From Paludibacterium denitrificans (lineage in GTDB: Bacteria > Pseudomonadota > Gammaproteobacteria > Burkholderiales > Chromobacteriaceae): a stretch of 64,000 bases of DNA. The notes below the pieces were generated by a model, which did no database searches, was not told the origin of the DNA, and saw only the letters and a list, made by a program, of their open reading frames with translations. The position numbers and the translations under genes are program-made. The stretch lies in contig NZ_WLYX01000001.1 in NCBI RefSeq assembly GCF_009707705.1, forward strand, positions 1,240,001-1,304,000, read 5' to 3'. Of the stretch, positions 24,115 through 34,663 are shown one piece after another; positions within the stretch are counted from its first letter, which is position 1, and the number at the start of each line of letters is the position of its first letter.

Positions 24115-25022
24115 ATGGACTTTGCCAACACACCCAGCTTTTTCCGCTCCGGCCCGCGCCCGGCCACACGTCTGGCGCTGTGCGTGCTGGCGTCGGTGGC
24201 CCTCCTGATTGGCGACAGCCGTTACAACCTGATGGAGCATGCGCGTGAAGGCTTGTCGCTGGCGCTCTATCCGGTGCAACGGGCCGTGAACATGCCGGTC
24301 AGCGCCGCCCGCCATGTCAGCGACTTCTTCACCTCGCAAGCAGAACTGAAAGCCGAAAACGACACCCTGCGCACGCGCCAACTGCAAATGGCCGCGCGTC
24401 AGGCACGGCTGGAAACGGTGGAGCGTGAACTGAACGAGCTGCGCGCGCTCAATAACATCAAGGCCAGCCGTGACGATACCGCGCAGTTGGCCGAAACCCT
24501 CTATACCGGCCGTGACCCGTTCTCCTACAAGATCATTATCGATAAAGGCGCTGATGCGGCGCTGACGCCCGGCCAGCCGGTGGTGGACAGCAAGGGGCTG
24601 ATCGGCCGAGGTGACCCGGGTGCAACCGCTGACCGCCGAAGTGACGCTGATCATCGACAAGAACCAGATGGTGCCGGTGATGATTCAGCGCACCGGCGCG
24701 CGGGCCATTCTGTACGGCTACGGCGGCGGCGTGGAGATCCGTTATTTGCCGCTGCATGCCGACATCAAGGAGCATGACGTGATCGTCACCTCCGGCATCG
24801 ACGGGCTGTATCCGGAAGGCATTCCGGTGGCCACCATCAGCAAGGTTGAACGCAATGCCGGGGCGGCATTTGCCCGCGTTTCCAGCTTGCCGCAGGCCGT
24901 GCAACAGGCGCGCTTCGTGCTGGTACTCAAGCAAAAAGGCCAGACGACCAGCACGCCCGGCGGAAGCCGCCAAGCCGGTGACCAAGAAAACCAAGGGCGG
25001 CAAACGCGCCGCCTCGGAGTGA
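24115..25022 (+). CDS. mreC: Rod shape-determining protein MreC
   Basis: MreC is a bitopic scaffold between MreB and the periplasmic wall synthases. The start MDFANTPSFFRSGPRP is followed by one helix (RLALCVLASVALLIGD), a coiled coil (SQAELKAENDTLRTRQLQ) and the beta-barrel region beginning YKIIIDKGADAALTPGQPV. A break near 24607 lies in GLIGQVTRVQPLTAEV, where CCAGG appears to have gained a base. Another near 24957 precedes the Lys/Ala-rich tail. The gene ends in a TGA at 25022, three bases before mreD. An upstream in-frame GTG at 24100 is a possible alternative start. DUS-like copy at 24486. Confidence 0.93.
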
Positions 25023-25024
25023 GC

Positions 25025-25528
25025 ATGTCGTTTGATCGACCCAAAGAACTACTCAAGCCGGTAAAGCGCCGCTTTATCCTGCTTACCTTCATGCTGGCCG
25101 TGCTGGTGGAGCTGATCCCGCTGCCGGTGGGTTCCACCCGCTGGCTGCCGGATTTCATCAGCCTGTTGCTGTTGTACTGGATCATCAACCAGCCGCGCCG
25201 GGTGAATGTCGGCACCGCCTTCATTCTGGGGCTGGTGGCGGATGTCTCCACCGCCGGGCTGTTCGGCCAACATGCGCTGGCCTATTCCATCACCGGCTAT
25301 CTGGCACTGATGCGTCAGAGCCAGCTGGTGATGTTCAACCCGGGACAACAGGCGCTAGCGGTGCTGGGGCTGATGCTCACCAACCAGGCCATCATGGTGG
25401 TGGTGCGCATGCTGACCGGTTCGGCCTTTGTCGGCTGGGGCTACTTCCTGCCGCCGCTGATCGGCGCCCTGCTGTGGCCGCTGCTGACCAAACTGCTGCT
25501 GGTGCCTTACCAGAACCATTCCGTATAA
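25025..25528 (+). CDS. mreD: Rod shape-determining protein MreD
   Basis: MreD is an integral inner membrane partner of MreC. The frame is intact for 167 residues and encodes about five hydrophobic helices, with the family-like RWLPDFISLLLLYWIINQPR and GLVADVSTAGLFGQHALAY. The start is MSFDRPKELLKPVK, two bases after the mreC stop, and the end lies three bases before mrdA, so all are probably co-translated. A DUS-like copy at 25262 encodes Phe-Gly-Gln-His on this strand. Confidence 0.95.
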   Translation: MSFDRPKELLKPVKRRFILLTFMLAVLVELIPLPVGSTRWLPDFISLLLLYWIINQPRRVNVGTAFILGLVADVSTAGLFGQHALAYSITGYLALMRQSQLVMFNPGQQALAVLGLMLTNQAIMVVVRMLTGSAFVGWGYFLPPLIGALLWPLLTKLLLVPYQNHSV

Positions 25529-25531
25529 ACC

Positions 25532-27470
25532 ATGCCGCAACCCACCCGTTTCAAGAACAAGCAGGCGGAAGAAAGCCAGTTCCAGCTTCGGCTGGTGGTG
25601 GCCTACGGCTTCATGGTGCTAATGTTTATCGTGCTGGTTGGCCGTTTTGTCTGGCTGCAAGTGCTGCAGCACGAACATTTCTCCACGCTGGCCGACAACA
25701 ACCGCATTTCGCTGCTGCCCATCCTCCCCAACCGCGGGCTGATTCTGGACCGCAATGGCGTGGTGCTGGCGCAAAACTATTCCGCCTATACGCTGGAGCT
25801 AACGCCCAACAAGGTGCCCGACCTCAAGGCCACGGTGGCGGCCTTGAAACAACTGGTCGACATCACCCCGCGTGACGAAAAGCGCTTCAAGAAATTTCTC
25901 GAAGAATCCAAGGATTTCGAATCCATCCCGCTCAAGGTCAAGCTGACCGAACAGGAAGCGGCACGCGTCGCCGCCAACAGCTGGCGCTTTCCCGGCGTCG
26001 AGGTCAAAGCCCGGCTGTTCCGCGACTACCCGTACAAGGAACTCACCAGCCACGTGCTCGGCTACATCGGCCGCATCAACCAGAAGGATCAGGATCGGCT
26101 GGAAGAAGAAGACAAGAGCACCAACTACAAGGGCACCACCTATATCGGCAAGACCGGGCTGGAAGCAGTATACGAGGATGAATTGCACGGTACGGTCGGC
26201 TTTGAAGAACTGGAAACCGACTCCGGTGGCCGCGCCATCCGCAGCCTGCGCCGCACCCCGCCGGTCAACGGCAACAACCTGAAACTGGCGCTGGATATCC
26301 GCCTGCAGGAAGTGGCGGACAAGCTGTTTGGCAACCGGCGCGGCGCGCTGGTGGCCATCGACCCCAGCACCGGCGGCGTACTGGCCTTCCTCTCCAAACC
26401 GGGCTTCGACCCCAACCTGTTCATTGATGGCATCGACAGCCAGACCGGAGCGCTCTCAACTCCGACTGGCAAAAGCCGATGATCAACCGGGCGCTGCGCG
26501 GCACTTATCCGCCGGGGTCCACCTTCAAGCCATTCATCTCGATGGCGGCGCTGGAAACCCATTCGATCGGCCCCAACGATGTGCGCCCGGCGCCGGGCTA
26601 TTTTGTACTGCCGGGCAGCAGCCACCAGTTCCGCGACTCCAACCCGCGCGGTAACGGCGCGGTCAATCTGGCGCGCGCGATTCAGGTGTCGAGCGATACC
26701 TTCTTCTACAAACTGGCCCGGGACATGGGCATCGACAAGATCGCCCCGACGGTCAGCCAGTTCAATCTGGGCAGCAAGACCGGCATTGATCTGGATGGCG
26801 AAGCCAACGGTGTCTTGCCAACCAAGGAATGGAAAGCCAAACGCTTTGCCAAGTACAAGCCCGAGGTGCGGCGCTGGTATCCGGCCGACGTGGTAAGCAT
26901 CGGCATCGGCCGGGCTTCAATGCCTACACCCCGCTGCAAATGGCCAACGCCACCGCCATCATGGCCAACAGTGGCACGGCGTTCAAACCGCATCTGGTGC
27001 AGCAGGTGATCGACGCCAAAACCGGCAAGGCCCGCCTGATCGGCAACCAGCTTAGCGCGCAAGTTGCCGTTCCAGCGCACTTCGACTACATCAAGCACGG
27101 CATGCAGATGGTGCTGCAACCGGGCGGTACCGCCCGGCGGCTGGGACAAGGCTTGCAGTACAGCATGGCGGGCAAGACAGGTACGGCGCAGGTGGTGCAG
27201 ATCAAGCAGGGTGCCAAGTACAACGCCGCCGCGTTGGCCGAACAGTACCGCGATCACTCGTGGTTCATCGCCTTTGCCCCGGTGGACAAACCGCGCATCG
27301 CCGTGGCGGTCATCGTGGAAAACGCCGGTTTCGGGGCAGCGGCAGCAGCGCCGATTGCGCGCCAGCTTTTTGACTTCTACATGACCGGCAAGGTGCCGCA
27401 AGCAATTGGCGGCGACCTGAAAACCGTGCCCATGGATACGGCCAATGACAATCCAGCCACACCTGATTAA
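25532..27470 (+). CDS. mrdA: Elongation transpeptidase PBP2 (MrdA)
   Basis: PBP2 cross-links lateral peptidoglycan with RodA. After MPQPTRFKNKQAEESQ comes a membrane helix (VAYGFMVLMFIVLVGRFVWL), then the dimerisation domain. The transpeptidase motifs are STFK in PPGSTFKPFISM, SSD in QVSSDTFFYKLA, and KTGT in AGKTGTAQVV. Breaks are near 26444 (a T lost from CCTGG; SQTWSALNSDWQ expected) and near 26912 (an A lost from CCAGG; IGIGQGFNAYTP expected). About 645 residues. The end overlaps the rodA start by 26 bases. DUS-like copy at 27233. Confidence 0.95.
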
Positions 27471-28545
27471 CCGTCTCTGGCAACAGATCAAGGAGCCGCT
27501 GGACGGCTGGATGATGCTGTTTCTGGGGCTGATCTTCGTCGTCAGCCTGTTTGTGCTGTACTCCGCGTCCAACCAGAGCTTTGACAAGATCGACAACAAG
27601 CTGGTCTACACGCTGCTGTCGCTCACCATCATGTGGCTGATTGCGCGCATGCGCCCGCAAAGCGTGATGAATTTTGCCCCGCCGATCTACGCGCTGGGCC
27701 TGCTGCTGTTGCTGGCGGTCAAGTTCAAAGGCGTCACGGTCAACGGTTCCACCCGCTGGCTGGAGCTGGGCATTACCCGCATCCAGCCGTCGGAAATCAT
27801 GAAAATCGCGCTGCCGATGATGCTGGCGTGGTTCTTCCAGAAGTACGAACTGAGCCTGCGCTGGTGGCACTACCTGATTGCCGGGCTGATGATCGTGGTG
27901 CCGGGTGCGCTGGTGCTCAAGCAGCCCGATCTGGGTACGGCCGCGCTGATCATGACCGCCGGTTTCTTCGTATTGTTCTTCGCCGGGCTATCGTGGAAAG
28001 TCATCATTGGCGGTGCCATTGCCTTTGGTGCCAGCCTGCCGGTGCTGTGGAACTTCATGCACGATTACCAGCGCAAACGGGTGCTGACGCTGATTGACCC
28101 GACCACCGATCCGCTGGGCGGCTTACCACATCATCCAGTCGATGATTGCCATCGGCTCCGGCGGGCCGTGGGGCAAAGGCTGGCTCAACGGCACGCAAAC
28201 CCACCTCGACTACATCCCGGAACGCACCACCGACTTCATCTTTGCCGTGTATTCGGAAGAATTCGGCCTGATCGGCAACCTGCTGCTGGTGGTGCTGTAC
28301 CTGCTGGTGATCAGCCGCGGCATGATGATCACCGCCCGCGCCCAGACGCTGTACGGCTTAGGCTGATGGCTGGCGCCATCACGCTGTCGTTCTTTGTCTA
28401 CGCCTTCGTCAACATGGGCATGGTATCCGGCATCCTGCCGGTGGTGGGCGTGCCACTGCCGTTTGTCTCCTACGGCGGCACCGCCACCGTGACGCTGTTC
28501 ATCGGCATGGGCATGCTGATGGGCATCGGCAACCTGCGCCGTTAA
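27445..28545 (+). CDS. rodA: Lateral peptidoglycan polymerase RodA (SEDS)
   Basis: RodA polymerises lipid II during elongation, paired with PBP2. SEDS signatures [40 protein letters not shown] and [16 protein letters not shown] are present within about ten helices. Breaks are near 28124 ([11 protein letters not shown] follows) and near 28360 (before [11 protein letters not shown]). The ATG at 27445 lies inside the mrdA end, consistent with coupling. It ends GIGNLRR at 28545. The downstream DUS pair makes a terminator-like hairpin. Confidence 0.95.
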   Translation: MTIQPHLINRLWQQIKEPLDGWMMLFLGLIFVVSLFVLYSASNQSFDKIDNKLVYTLLSLTIMWLIARMRPQSVMNFAPPIYALGLLLLLAVKFKGVTVNGSTRWLELGITRIQPSEIMKIALPMMLAWFFQKYELSLRWWHYLIAGLMIVVPGALVLKQPDLGTAALIMTAGFFVLFFAGLSWKVIIGGAIAFGASLPVLWNFMHDYQRKRVLTLIDPTTDPLGGLPHHPVDDCHRLRRAVGQRLAQRHANPPRLHPGTHHRLHLCRVFGRIRPDRQPAAGGAVPAGDQPRHDDHRPRPDAVRLRLMAGAITLSFFVYAFVNMGMVSGILPVVGVPLPFVSYGGTATVTLFIGMGMLMGIGNLRR

Positions 28546-28553
28546 GTACCGCT

Positions 28554-28590
28554 TTCGGCCAACCTTGCCGCCCGACAAGGGTTGGCCGAA
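28554..28590 (+). terminator. Head-to-head DUS pair forming a terminator-like hairpin after rodA
   Basis: TTCGGCCAACCTTG and CAAGGGTTGGCCGAA are inverted copies separated by eight bases, giving a stem of about 14 pairs with one bulged G, eight bases after the rodA stop. No long T run follows. Paired DUS at gene ends are known to act as terminators in Neisseria, and I infer the same here. Confidence 0.75.
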
Positions 28591-28697
28591 GCATGGCCTG
28601 CGCGGGTGATCCGCCCTCTGCTGCGACATTTTGTCGCACCCCCGCCTCAGGTGGCTGTGTTAGGGTAATGGCCAACTTTTTACTCTAGGACGCCACC

Positions 28698-29144
28698 ATG
28701 AAACGTCTCGCCGCCGCACTCCTTGGTCTTGCCCTCTCCACCAGCGTACTGGCACATGGCTATACCCGGGTCAGCTGGATATTCACCATCCGTGGAGCCG
28801 CGCCATGCCGGAAGCCAGCCCCACCGGCGCGGCTTACATGACACTCACCAATCAGGGCAAAAGCGACGACCGTCTGCTCGCCGCCAGCAGCCCGCGAGCC
28901 CAGAGTGCCGAGCTGCATACCCATCTCAACGATCATGGCGTGATGCGCATGCGCCCGGTCGCCGACGGCATCGCCCTGCTAAGCCGGGCAACAGGTCAAA
29001 CTGGCTCCGGGTGGCCTGCACATCATGCTGATGGGCCTGAAACAGCCGCTCAAGGCTGGTGATCATTTCCCGCTGACACTGAAATTTGAAAAAGCCGGGA
29101 GCGTTACCGTGGATGTACAGGTAGAAAACTCGGCACCGCACTGA
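28698..29144 (+). CDS. Periplasmic copper chaperone, PCu(A)C family
   Basis: A signal peptide (MKRLAAALLGLALSTSVLAH) precedes a PCuAC domain of about 125 residues. The family copper site H-M-H-M is recognisable as LHTHLNDHGVMRM and, later, GGLHIMLMGL. Such proteins carry Cu(I) to the CuA or CuB centre of cytochrome oxidase. It is not next to an oxidase gene here. Breaks are near 28769 (before GQLDIHHPWSRA; a CCAGG seems to have lost its A) and at 28978-28984 (GCTAAGC; LLAGQQVKLAPG expected). AGGA lies nine bases before the ATG. Confidence 0.85.
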
Positions 29145-29635
29145 TCCGCCTTGCCGGTTCGGCCAACCCTCTGGCTACTGGCGTCACCGCCAGTAGCTGC
29201 CGACCACATCAGCGTGGTAACGTCAGCTCACCACCAGTTGGCCGTTTGACCAGCAAAGCGAACACTAGGTAAGCCAACCGGTAACCGCCGCATGATCGGC
29301 CCGGCGCCCTCCACCCAGTGCAAGAAAAATTTCACGAAAACATGGCGTTGCAAGAATCTGACATCGTGCAGTGCAGCAATCATCAGTAAATAGAGTATTA
29401 GCTTTACCGTGGTACCCACATTGGGCACACTCGTCATCGGGAACAAGCCGGTGTTTGGCGCAAGATCAGGCACGCACCGACACACCGGGGTTCACACGCC
29501 AAGTCTGCACCTAAAGAGTCAACACGATGGAGGAGCGGGTTGTTCAAACCCGTCAAATAACACAACGACGCACGGTCGGCGGCTTGTTCCCAATCTACGC
29601 TATGCTAGCGGCTGTTATATTGATGGCCGACGCTC
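29145..29635. other. 491-base intergenic stretch with DUS copy and hairpin
   Basis: The gap holds a DUS-like copy at 29158-29167 (AGGGTTGGCCGAACC on the minus strand) right after the copper chaperone. A perfect nine-base hairpin follows at 29175-29196 (CTACTGGCG, loop TCAC, CGCCAGTAG). Both may serve as the terminator. The rest is lower in GC than the neighbours. A minus-strand frame of 85 codons (29228-29485) lacks any recognisable family, so I do not call it. No tRNA fold was found. Confidence 0.6.
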
Positions 29636-29935
29636 ATGTCTTCTTCCAGTATTACCACTCCCCGCATTGCCATTCATTACTGCACCGGCTGTCGCTGGAT
29701 GCTGCGTGCCGCCTGGATGGCACAAGAACTGCTGACAACCTTTGAAAAACACATCGGCGAAGTGGCGCTGATTCCCGGTTCCGGCGGCGTGTTCCGCATC
29801 TGGGTCAACGACGAGCTGATTTGGGACCGCAAACAGATGGACGGTTTCCCCGACATCAAGGAACTGAAACAGCGCGTGCGTGACCGCATCGCCCCGGAAC
29901 AGAGCCCGGGTCACAGCGACAAACCCGCCTCCTGA
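29636..29935 (+). CDS. SelT/SelW/SelH (Rdx) family protein
   Basis: A protein of 99 residues with the Rdx thioredoxin-like pattern: IAIHYCTGCRWMLRAAWMAQ carries the CxxC motif after the first strand. VALIPGSGGVFRIWVNDELIWDRKQMDGFPD follows, the typical glycine-rich turn and final strand. Bacterial members use Cys in place of selenocysteine, as here. A redox role is inferred from the family and the substrate is unknown. The start at 29636 is the only one giving the family N-terminus. dinB follows 24 bases later. Confidence 0.85.
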   Translation: MSSSSITTPRIAIHYCTGCRWMLRAAWMAQELLTTFEKHIGEVALIPGSGGVFRIWVNDELIWDRKQMDGFPDIKELKQRVRDRIAPEQSPGHSDKPAS

Positions 29936-29959
29936 GCCCGGCCGTACCGCCCTGCCGTC

Positions 29960-31033
29960 ATGGATCCCACGCCACAACGCAAGATCATTCATGTCGATTG
30001 CGACTGCTTCTACGCGTCCATCGAAATGCGCGACACCCCGGCCCTGCGCACGGTGCCGCTGGCCGTGGGCGGGCAGCCGGACAAGCGTGGGGTGATTGCC
30101 ACCTGCAACTATCTGGCGCGCCGCTACGGCGTGCATTCGGCCATGTCGTCAGCACGCGCCCTGCGTCTGTGCCCAAGCCTGACCATCCTGCCGCCGGACA
30201 TGCGCCGTTACCGCGAGGCCAGCCAGGCAATTCTGCACATTTATCAGCGCTATACCGCGCTGATTGAGCCGCTGTCGCTGGATGAAGCCTATCTGGATGT
30301 CACCGGCCAGCCGCATTGTCAGGGCAGCGCCACGCGCATGGCCGAGGCGATACGCCAGCAGATTCGTGAAGAAGTCGGCATCACGGCCTCCATGCTCGTC
30401 GCGCCCAACAAGTTTCTAGCCAAAGTGGCCAGCGACTGGAACAAGCCGGATGGCCAGCTGGTGATCCGCCCGGCGGACGTCGACGACTTTGTCGCCGCCC
30501 TGCCGGTGGAAAAATTGTGGGGTGTGGGCAAGGTCACCGCCCAGCGGTTACACCAGCTGGGCGTGAACTGCTGCGGGGAACTGCAACAGTGGCCGCTGGC
30601 CACGCTGCGGCAACATTTTGGCCGCTTTGGCGAACGATTGTATGAGCTGGCTCTCGGTATTGATACGCGCCCGGTAAGCAACGAGCGCCAGCGTCATTCG
30701 ATCAGTGTGGAAGAAACCTATGTGCAGGATCTACCCGACCTCAACAGTTGTCTGGCACAACTGCCAGCGTTGCTGCAGCGCCTGCAACAACGGCTGGCGC
30801 GTCACCAGCATCCGGCGCTACGCGGGCTGACGGTCAAACTGAAGTTTGCCGATTTCCAGCAAACCACCGTGGAACAGGCGGCACCCAACTTGTCGGCCGA
30901 GAGACTGGCCGCCTTGCTACGCATTGCTCATGCGCGGGGCAACAAACCGGTACGGCTGCTGGGCGTGGGGGTAAGGTTGGCCGAAAACGGGCGTGAACCA
31001 TGGCAGCTGCCGCTGTTCACACCCGACGACTGA
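29960..31033 (+). CDS. dinB: DNA polymerase IV DinB
   Basis: DinB is a Y-family translesion polymerase. The 357-residue frame is intact. It shows HVDCDCFYASIEMRD (catalytic Asp and steric-gate region), SLDEAYLDVT (catalytic Asp-Glu), helix-hairpin-helix VEKLWGVGKVTAQRL and the little-finger domain. It ends QLPLFTPDD; QLPLF is a beta-clamp-binding motif. A DUS-like copy at 30976 near the 3' end encodes Leu-Ala-Glu. No LexA box is obvious in the short upstream gap. Confidence 0.97.
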   Translation: MDPTPQRKIIHVDCDCFYASIEMRDTPALRTVPLAVGGQPDKRGVIATCNYLARRYGVHSAMSSARALRLCPSLTILPPDMRRYREASQAILHIYQRYTALIEPLSLDEAYLDVTGQPHCQGSATRMAEAIRQQIREEVGITASMLVAPNKFLAKVASDWNKPDGQLVIRPADVDDFVAALPVEKLWGVGKVTAQRLHQLGVNCCGELQQWPLATLRQHFGRFGERLYELALGIDTRPVSNERQRHSISVEETYVQDLPDLNSCLAQLPALLQRLQQRLARHQHPALRGLTVKLKFADFQQTTVEQAAPNLSAERLAALLRIAHARGNKPVRLLGVGVRLAENGREPWQLPLFTPDD

Positions 31034-31043
31034 CTACAGCGGC

Positions 31044-31697
31044 CTAGCCCGCCCGGCGCGCGGCCAGAGCCTGCAACGCCACTTCGCGGTCAGCCCACAT
31101 CCGCGCCACGCTCGGCCGCGCCGCCAGCTGCTGCCAATAGCCATCGCGCCCCGGCAGTTGTTGCGTCAGGTCGCGGCCCAACACCGCCGTGGTCATGTCG
31201 GATACCACCGGCAACACGCTGGCCGCTGCCAGATCGGCAAAGCTGAAATCCTGCCCCGCCAGCCACGGCGCGTAATCCAGCCGTCGAGCCACCGCCTGCA
31301 AACCACGTTCAATCGCCGTGGCCGCTTCGGTCTTGGCGCTGTCATCCAACGGTCGGCCAAACAGCGCATGGCGCAGCAGCGGAGCGGAGGGAGCCAGCAC
31401 GTAGAGTTCCAGCATGGTCATCAGCTCACGCGCACGCGCGCGGCCATTGGGGCCGGGCGGCAACAGCGAGGCGGTGGGATAGGCATCTTCCAGCCACTCC
31501 AGAATCACCGTGGATTCGGCCAGCGCATAACCGTTAATGTCGACGAAGGGAATCTTGCCCATCGGGCTCATGTCCAGCAGCGCGGCGTCTTGCGACGGCG
31601 CGGTCAGCACCTCCTCGAAATTGACGCCTTTTTCCATCAGGGCCAGTTTGACCTTGTTGTAGTAAGGCGAAATCGGGGTGCCGTAAAGCTTGATCAT
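31044..31697 (-). CDS. Glutathione S-transferase family protein
   Basis: An intact frame of 217 residues with a thioredoxin-like N-terminal domain (MIKLYGTPISPYYNKVKLAL). The family cis-Pro and glutathione-binding segment is GKIPFVDINGYALAESTVIL, with the characteristic ES pair. An all-helical C-terminal domain follows. AAGGAG lies eight bases before the ATG at 31697. Substrate cannot be told from sequence. The gene is convergent with dinB with a ten-base gap. Confidence 0.9.
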   Translation of the reverse strand: MIKLYGTPISPYYNKVKLALMEKGVNFEEVLTAPSQDAALLDMSPMGKIPFVDINGYALAESTVILEWLEDAYPTASLLPPGPNGRARARELMTMLELYVLAPSAPLLRHALFGRPLDDSAKTEAATAIERGLQAVARRLDYAPWLAGQDFSFADLAAASVLPVVSDMTTAVLGRDLTQQLPGRDGYWQQLAARPSVARMWADREVALQALAARRAG

Positions 31698-31798
31698 GCG
31701 GATCTCCTTGCGGGGCAGTCGCAGGCCAGCATCAGGGCTGACCCGATAAAAAAGGGCGAAAAACACCGAAGTGGTGCTTTTCGCCGCGCATTATGCCA

Positions 31799-32675
31799 TT
31801 ACTTGTTCAATGCCACCGTCTTTTGCTGCAGCAGGCGGCGAATTTGCGGCAGCGCCTGCGTGGCGGCCTTTTCGCCTTCCAGTATCGCCTGATGGCGTGC
31901 ATCGAACTGCGCCGTGCCGATCGACTGCACCTGCGGCCGGATCACCACATCGGCCTGTTGCAGTTCCTGACGCAATGCCACCACGTTCATGATGTTGATG
32001 CTCTGGTCAAACATGGACAGGAAACCGGTCGCCGCACCAGCTTTGGGACGGGCGGTAATATCCACGGCGATGACAAAATCGGCGCCCATTTCACGCGCCG
32101 CACTCACCGGCACCGGGCTGACCAGACCGCCATCGACATAACGTTTCTTGCCGATCACCACCGGGGTAAACACATTGGGAATACTGGCCGAGGCACGCAC
32201 TGCCTGACCGGTGTTGCCCAAGCGGAAGACCACTTTTTGCCCGCTATCCAGCTCGGTCGCCACGGCGCCAAAGCGCTTGGAGAGTTTTTCGATCGGCCGC
32301 TGGCCAACCTGACCATTGATAAATGCCGCCAGCTTTTCGCCCTTGATAAAACCCTTGCTGGACAGCGTCCAGTCGGCCAGATTGGCTTCGTCCAGCTGAA
32401 TGGCCTTGGCTTGCAACTGCATGCCGTTATAGCCCGCCGCATACAGGCTACCCACCACGCTGCCGAGCGCTGGTGCCGGTAACGATTTCCGGCACGATGC
32501 CATTGGCTTCCAGTACTTTGATCACGCCGATATGGGCAAAACCCTTGGCCGCGCCGCCGCCGAGGGCGATGGCGACTTTAGGTTTGTGATGGTAAGCAAC
32601 CGGTTTGGAAGGGGTGGTACAGGCGGCCAGCACCAGTGCAACGGTAACCGGCATCATTCGACGTAAGAGATTCAT
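31799..32675 (-). CDS. Patatin-like phospholipase lipoprotein
   Basis: The N-terminus MNLLRRMMPVTVALVLAACTT is a lipoprotein signal with lipobox LAAC, so the protein should be anchored in a membrane facing the periplasm. The patatin fold is shown by VAIALGGGAAKGFAHIGVI (oxyanion hole), the nucleophile elbow GTSAGS and the catalytic Asp in YVDGGLVSPVPV. About 290 residues, like the RssA/NTE group of esterases. A break near 32471, where an extra C follows AGCGCT, splits GTSAGSVVGSLYAAG. The substrate is unknown. Confidence 0.88.
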
Positions 32676-32817
32676 GATCCGCAACAATAACTTCACTTGG
32701 CAAAGGGAACCGGCAGAACCCACCGTGGCACCATGCGCGCGGCCGGGTCGGTTTCCCGCAACGACTAAACAGACAGGCACCGGCGCGAGACGTTCCCGCG
32801 CTTAAGCAAGACAGCGG

Positions 32818-33732
32818 TCAGCGCGTGGGCGCCTGACCCGGTTTGACGAATTCGATCACCTGCCTTCCGTCCGGCAAAGTGTTGGTTTTCTTGCGCGTGG
32901 CACTCTTCCAAGCGTGGCCGTAGACCACTTCATAGGTGGCAGGCAGCTTGCCGTCGCGGCGCAACACTTCATAGGCGGTTTCCACCTGCCGCCAGGCGTG
33001 CTTGCCCATCAGCCCGCGCCCACGCCCGCTGGTGGCGTTGTGGGCGCCGATGGCTTTCAGGTCGTGCATCACGTCGCGCACGCTGGAGTAGGTCATCACG
33101 ATCTTGTCCATGTCCATCACCGGCTCGGCAAACTGGCTGTGCAACAGCGCGTCGCCAAGATCGTGCATGTCGATGAACTGGTTGACATGAGTGGCACCAT
33201 CCACGGCTAAAGCAAACGCACGGCGCAGTTCCATCAGCGTATCCGGGCCGAGCGTGGAGAACATCAACATGCCATCGGGTTTGAGTACGCGGAAGAATTC
33301 GGCAAACACGCCATCCGGCACGTTGACCCACTGAATGGCCAGATTGGACCAGATCATGTCGACGCTGTTATCGGCCAACGGCAAGCGTTCGATATCGGCA
33401 CACACCTGCCACGGCTGGCGACGGCCAAACCATTTTTTCAGCAGGCCGTCCTGCTGTTGCTGTTTGGCGCGTGAAGCCTGCAGCATGGCCTGAGCCAGAT
33501 CCAGCTCCAGCACGCGTGCGTCCGGATACTGGCGGCGCAAATGGGCCGCGCCATAACCAGTGCCGGAACCGGCATCCAGAATCAGCTGCGGCTGAAACTT
33601 GATGTACTCCAGCCGTTCGGCCATGCGGTCGGACACTTCCCGCTGCAACACGGCGGCCGAGTCGTACGCTTAAGCGGCCTTTTCAAACGAGGCACGGATG
33701 CGGGATTTGTCGGTGTAAAACGCTTCACTCAT
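32818..33732 (-). CDS. bioC: Malonyl-ACP O-methyltransferase BioC
   Basis: BioC methylates malonyl-ACP to disguise it as a fatty-acid primer, the first step of pimeloyl synthesis for biotin. The protein starts MSEAFYTDKSRIRASFEKAA and has the AdoMet motif LILDAGSGTGYGAAHLRRQY. IWSNLAIQWV and FRVLKPDGMLMFSTLGPDTL are typical of BioC. A TAA within GCTTAAGC at 33668-33675 interrupts FEKAA-AYDSAAVLQREV; the reading resumes in the same frame. About 300 residues. It lies just downstream of bioH on the same strand. Confidence 0.92.
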
Positions 33733-33808
33733 GAAATCAGACCTGCGGTGGAGCGCGGCCGTCCCGGCCAGAGGGCGGGGACGGACAACGCCCGGGTTAT
33801 CGGTGAAA

Positions 33809-34563
33809 TCAGCCGTCCAGATGCGTGGTCAGCCGCGCCACGAAGTCGTCTTCGTGCGACAGAAAGGGGGCATGCGAAGCATGCGGAAATTCATACAGAC
33901 GGGCATCGTCCAGGTTTTCGGCCAACCAGCGGCCAGCACCGATCGGCGTAATGGCGTCACGCGCGCCAAAAAACAGGCCCACCGGGCAGCGGATGCATCC
34001 GGCCAGCTGGCGGGCATCGGCCTCCAGCAGCAAGTTCAGCGGCTAAAGCAATCCTTGCGGACGACCATGGGCAAACAGCTCGCCCCGCACGGCCTTGAGG
34101 GTTTCGCGCGCAGCGCGCCCAGCATTTGCAGCGCGAGAAAGCGTTCCAGCGTGGCCTCAAAATCAGTATCCAGACTGGCGCCCACCGCTTCGATCGCGGC
34201 ACGCGGCTGGGCATACGCCCAGTCTTCATCACGCACGAAGCGCGGACTGGTGGAGATCAGCGCCAGGCTGAGCACCTTGTCCGGGTGACGGGCCGCCCAG
34301 TGCTGGCCGATCAGCCCGCCCAGCGACCAGCCGACCACATGCACCGGCAGCGGAAACTGGCGGTCGAGCAGATCGGCCACCAGATCGGCATCAAACTGCG
34401 GCAGCGGCGCACTGGCGCCATGGCCGGGCAAATCGACCAGATGCACACAATAGTGTTCGGCCAACCTGTCGGCCACATGGGAAAACACCCCGCCGTGCAG
34501 GCCCCAGCCATGCAACATGACCACGTCCGGCCCACGGCCGCGGGTTTCAACAAATAAGTTCAT
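33809..34563 (-). CDS. bioH: Pimeloyl-ACP methyl ester carboxylesterase BioH
   Basis: BioH removes the methyl group added by BioC when the pimeloyl chain is complete. It is an alpha/beta hydrolase beginning MNLFVETRGRGPDVVMLHGWG. The nucleophile elbow is VGWSLGGLIG and the late catalytic His is in FPHASHAPFLSHED. Breaks are near 34107 (before TLKAVRGELFAHG) and near 34044 (an in-frame TAG before PLNLLLEAD). About 250 residues. DUS-like copies lie at 33917 and 34456. With bioC, bioF and bioB it forms a biotin cluster. Confidence 0.9.
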
Positions 34564-34663
34564 CTAAAGCCAGTTAAGTCTTGGTAGGCGTGCGCCCGTT
34601 ATTTAGCAGATGGGGCGACGGCGCTGGTTTCACAAGGGTTTCAGGCGGCGTGCGACACGTGGT

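Noticed and set aside
29228-29485. Minus-strand frame of 85 codons in the gap before the SelT-like gene
   Set aside because: No family resemblance, no ribosome site and low-quality composition; described as intergenic.
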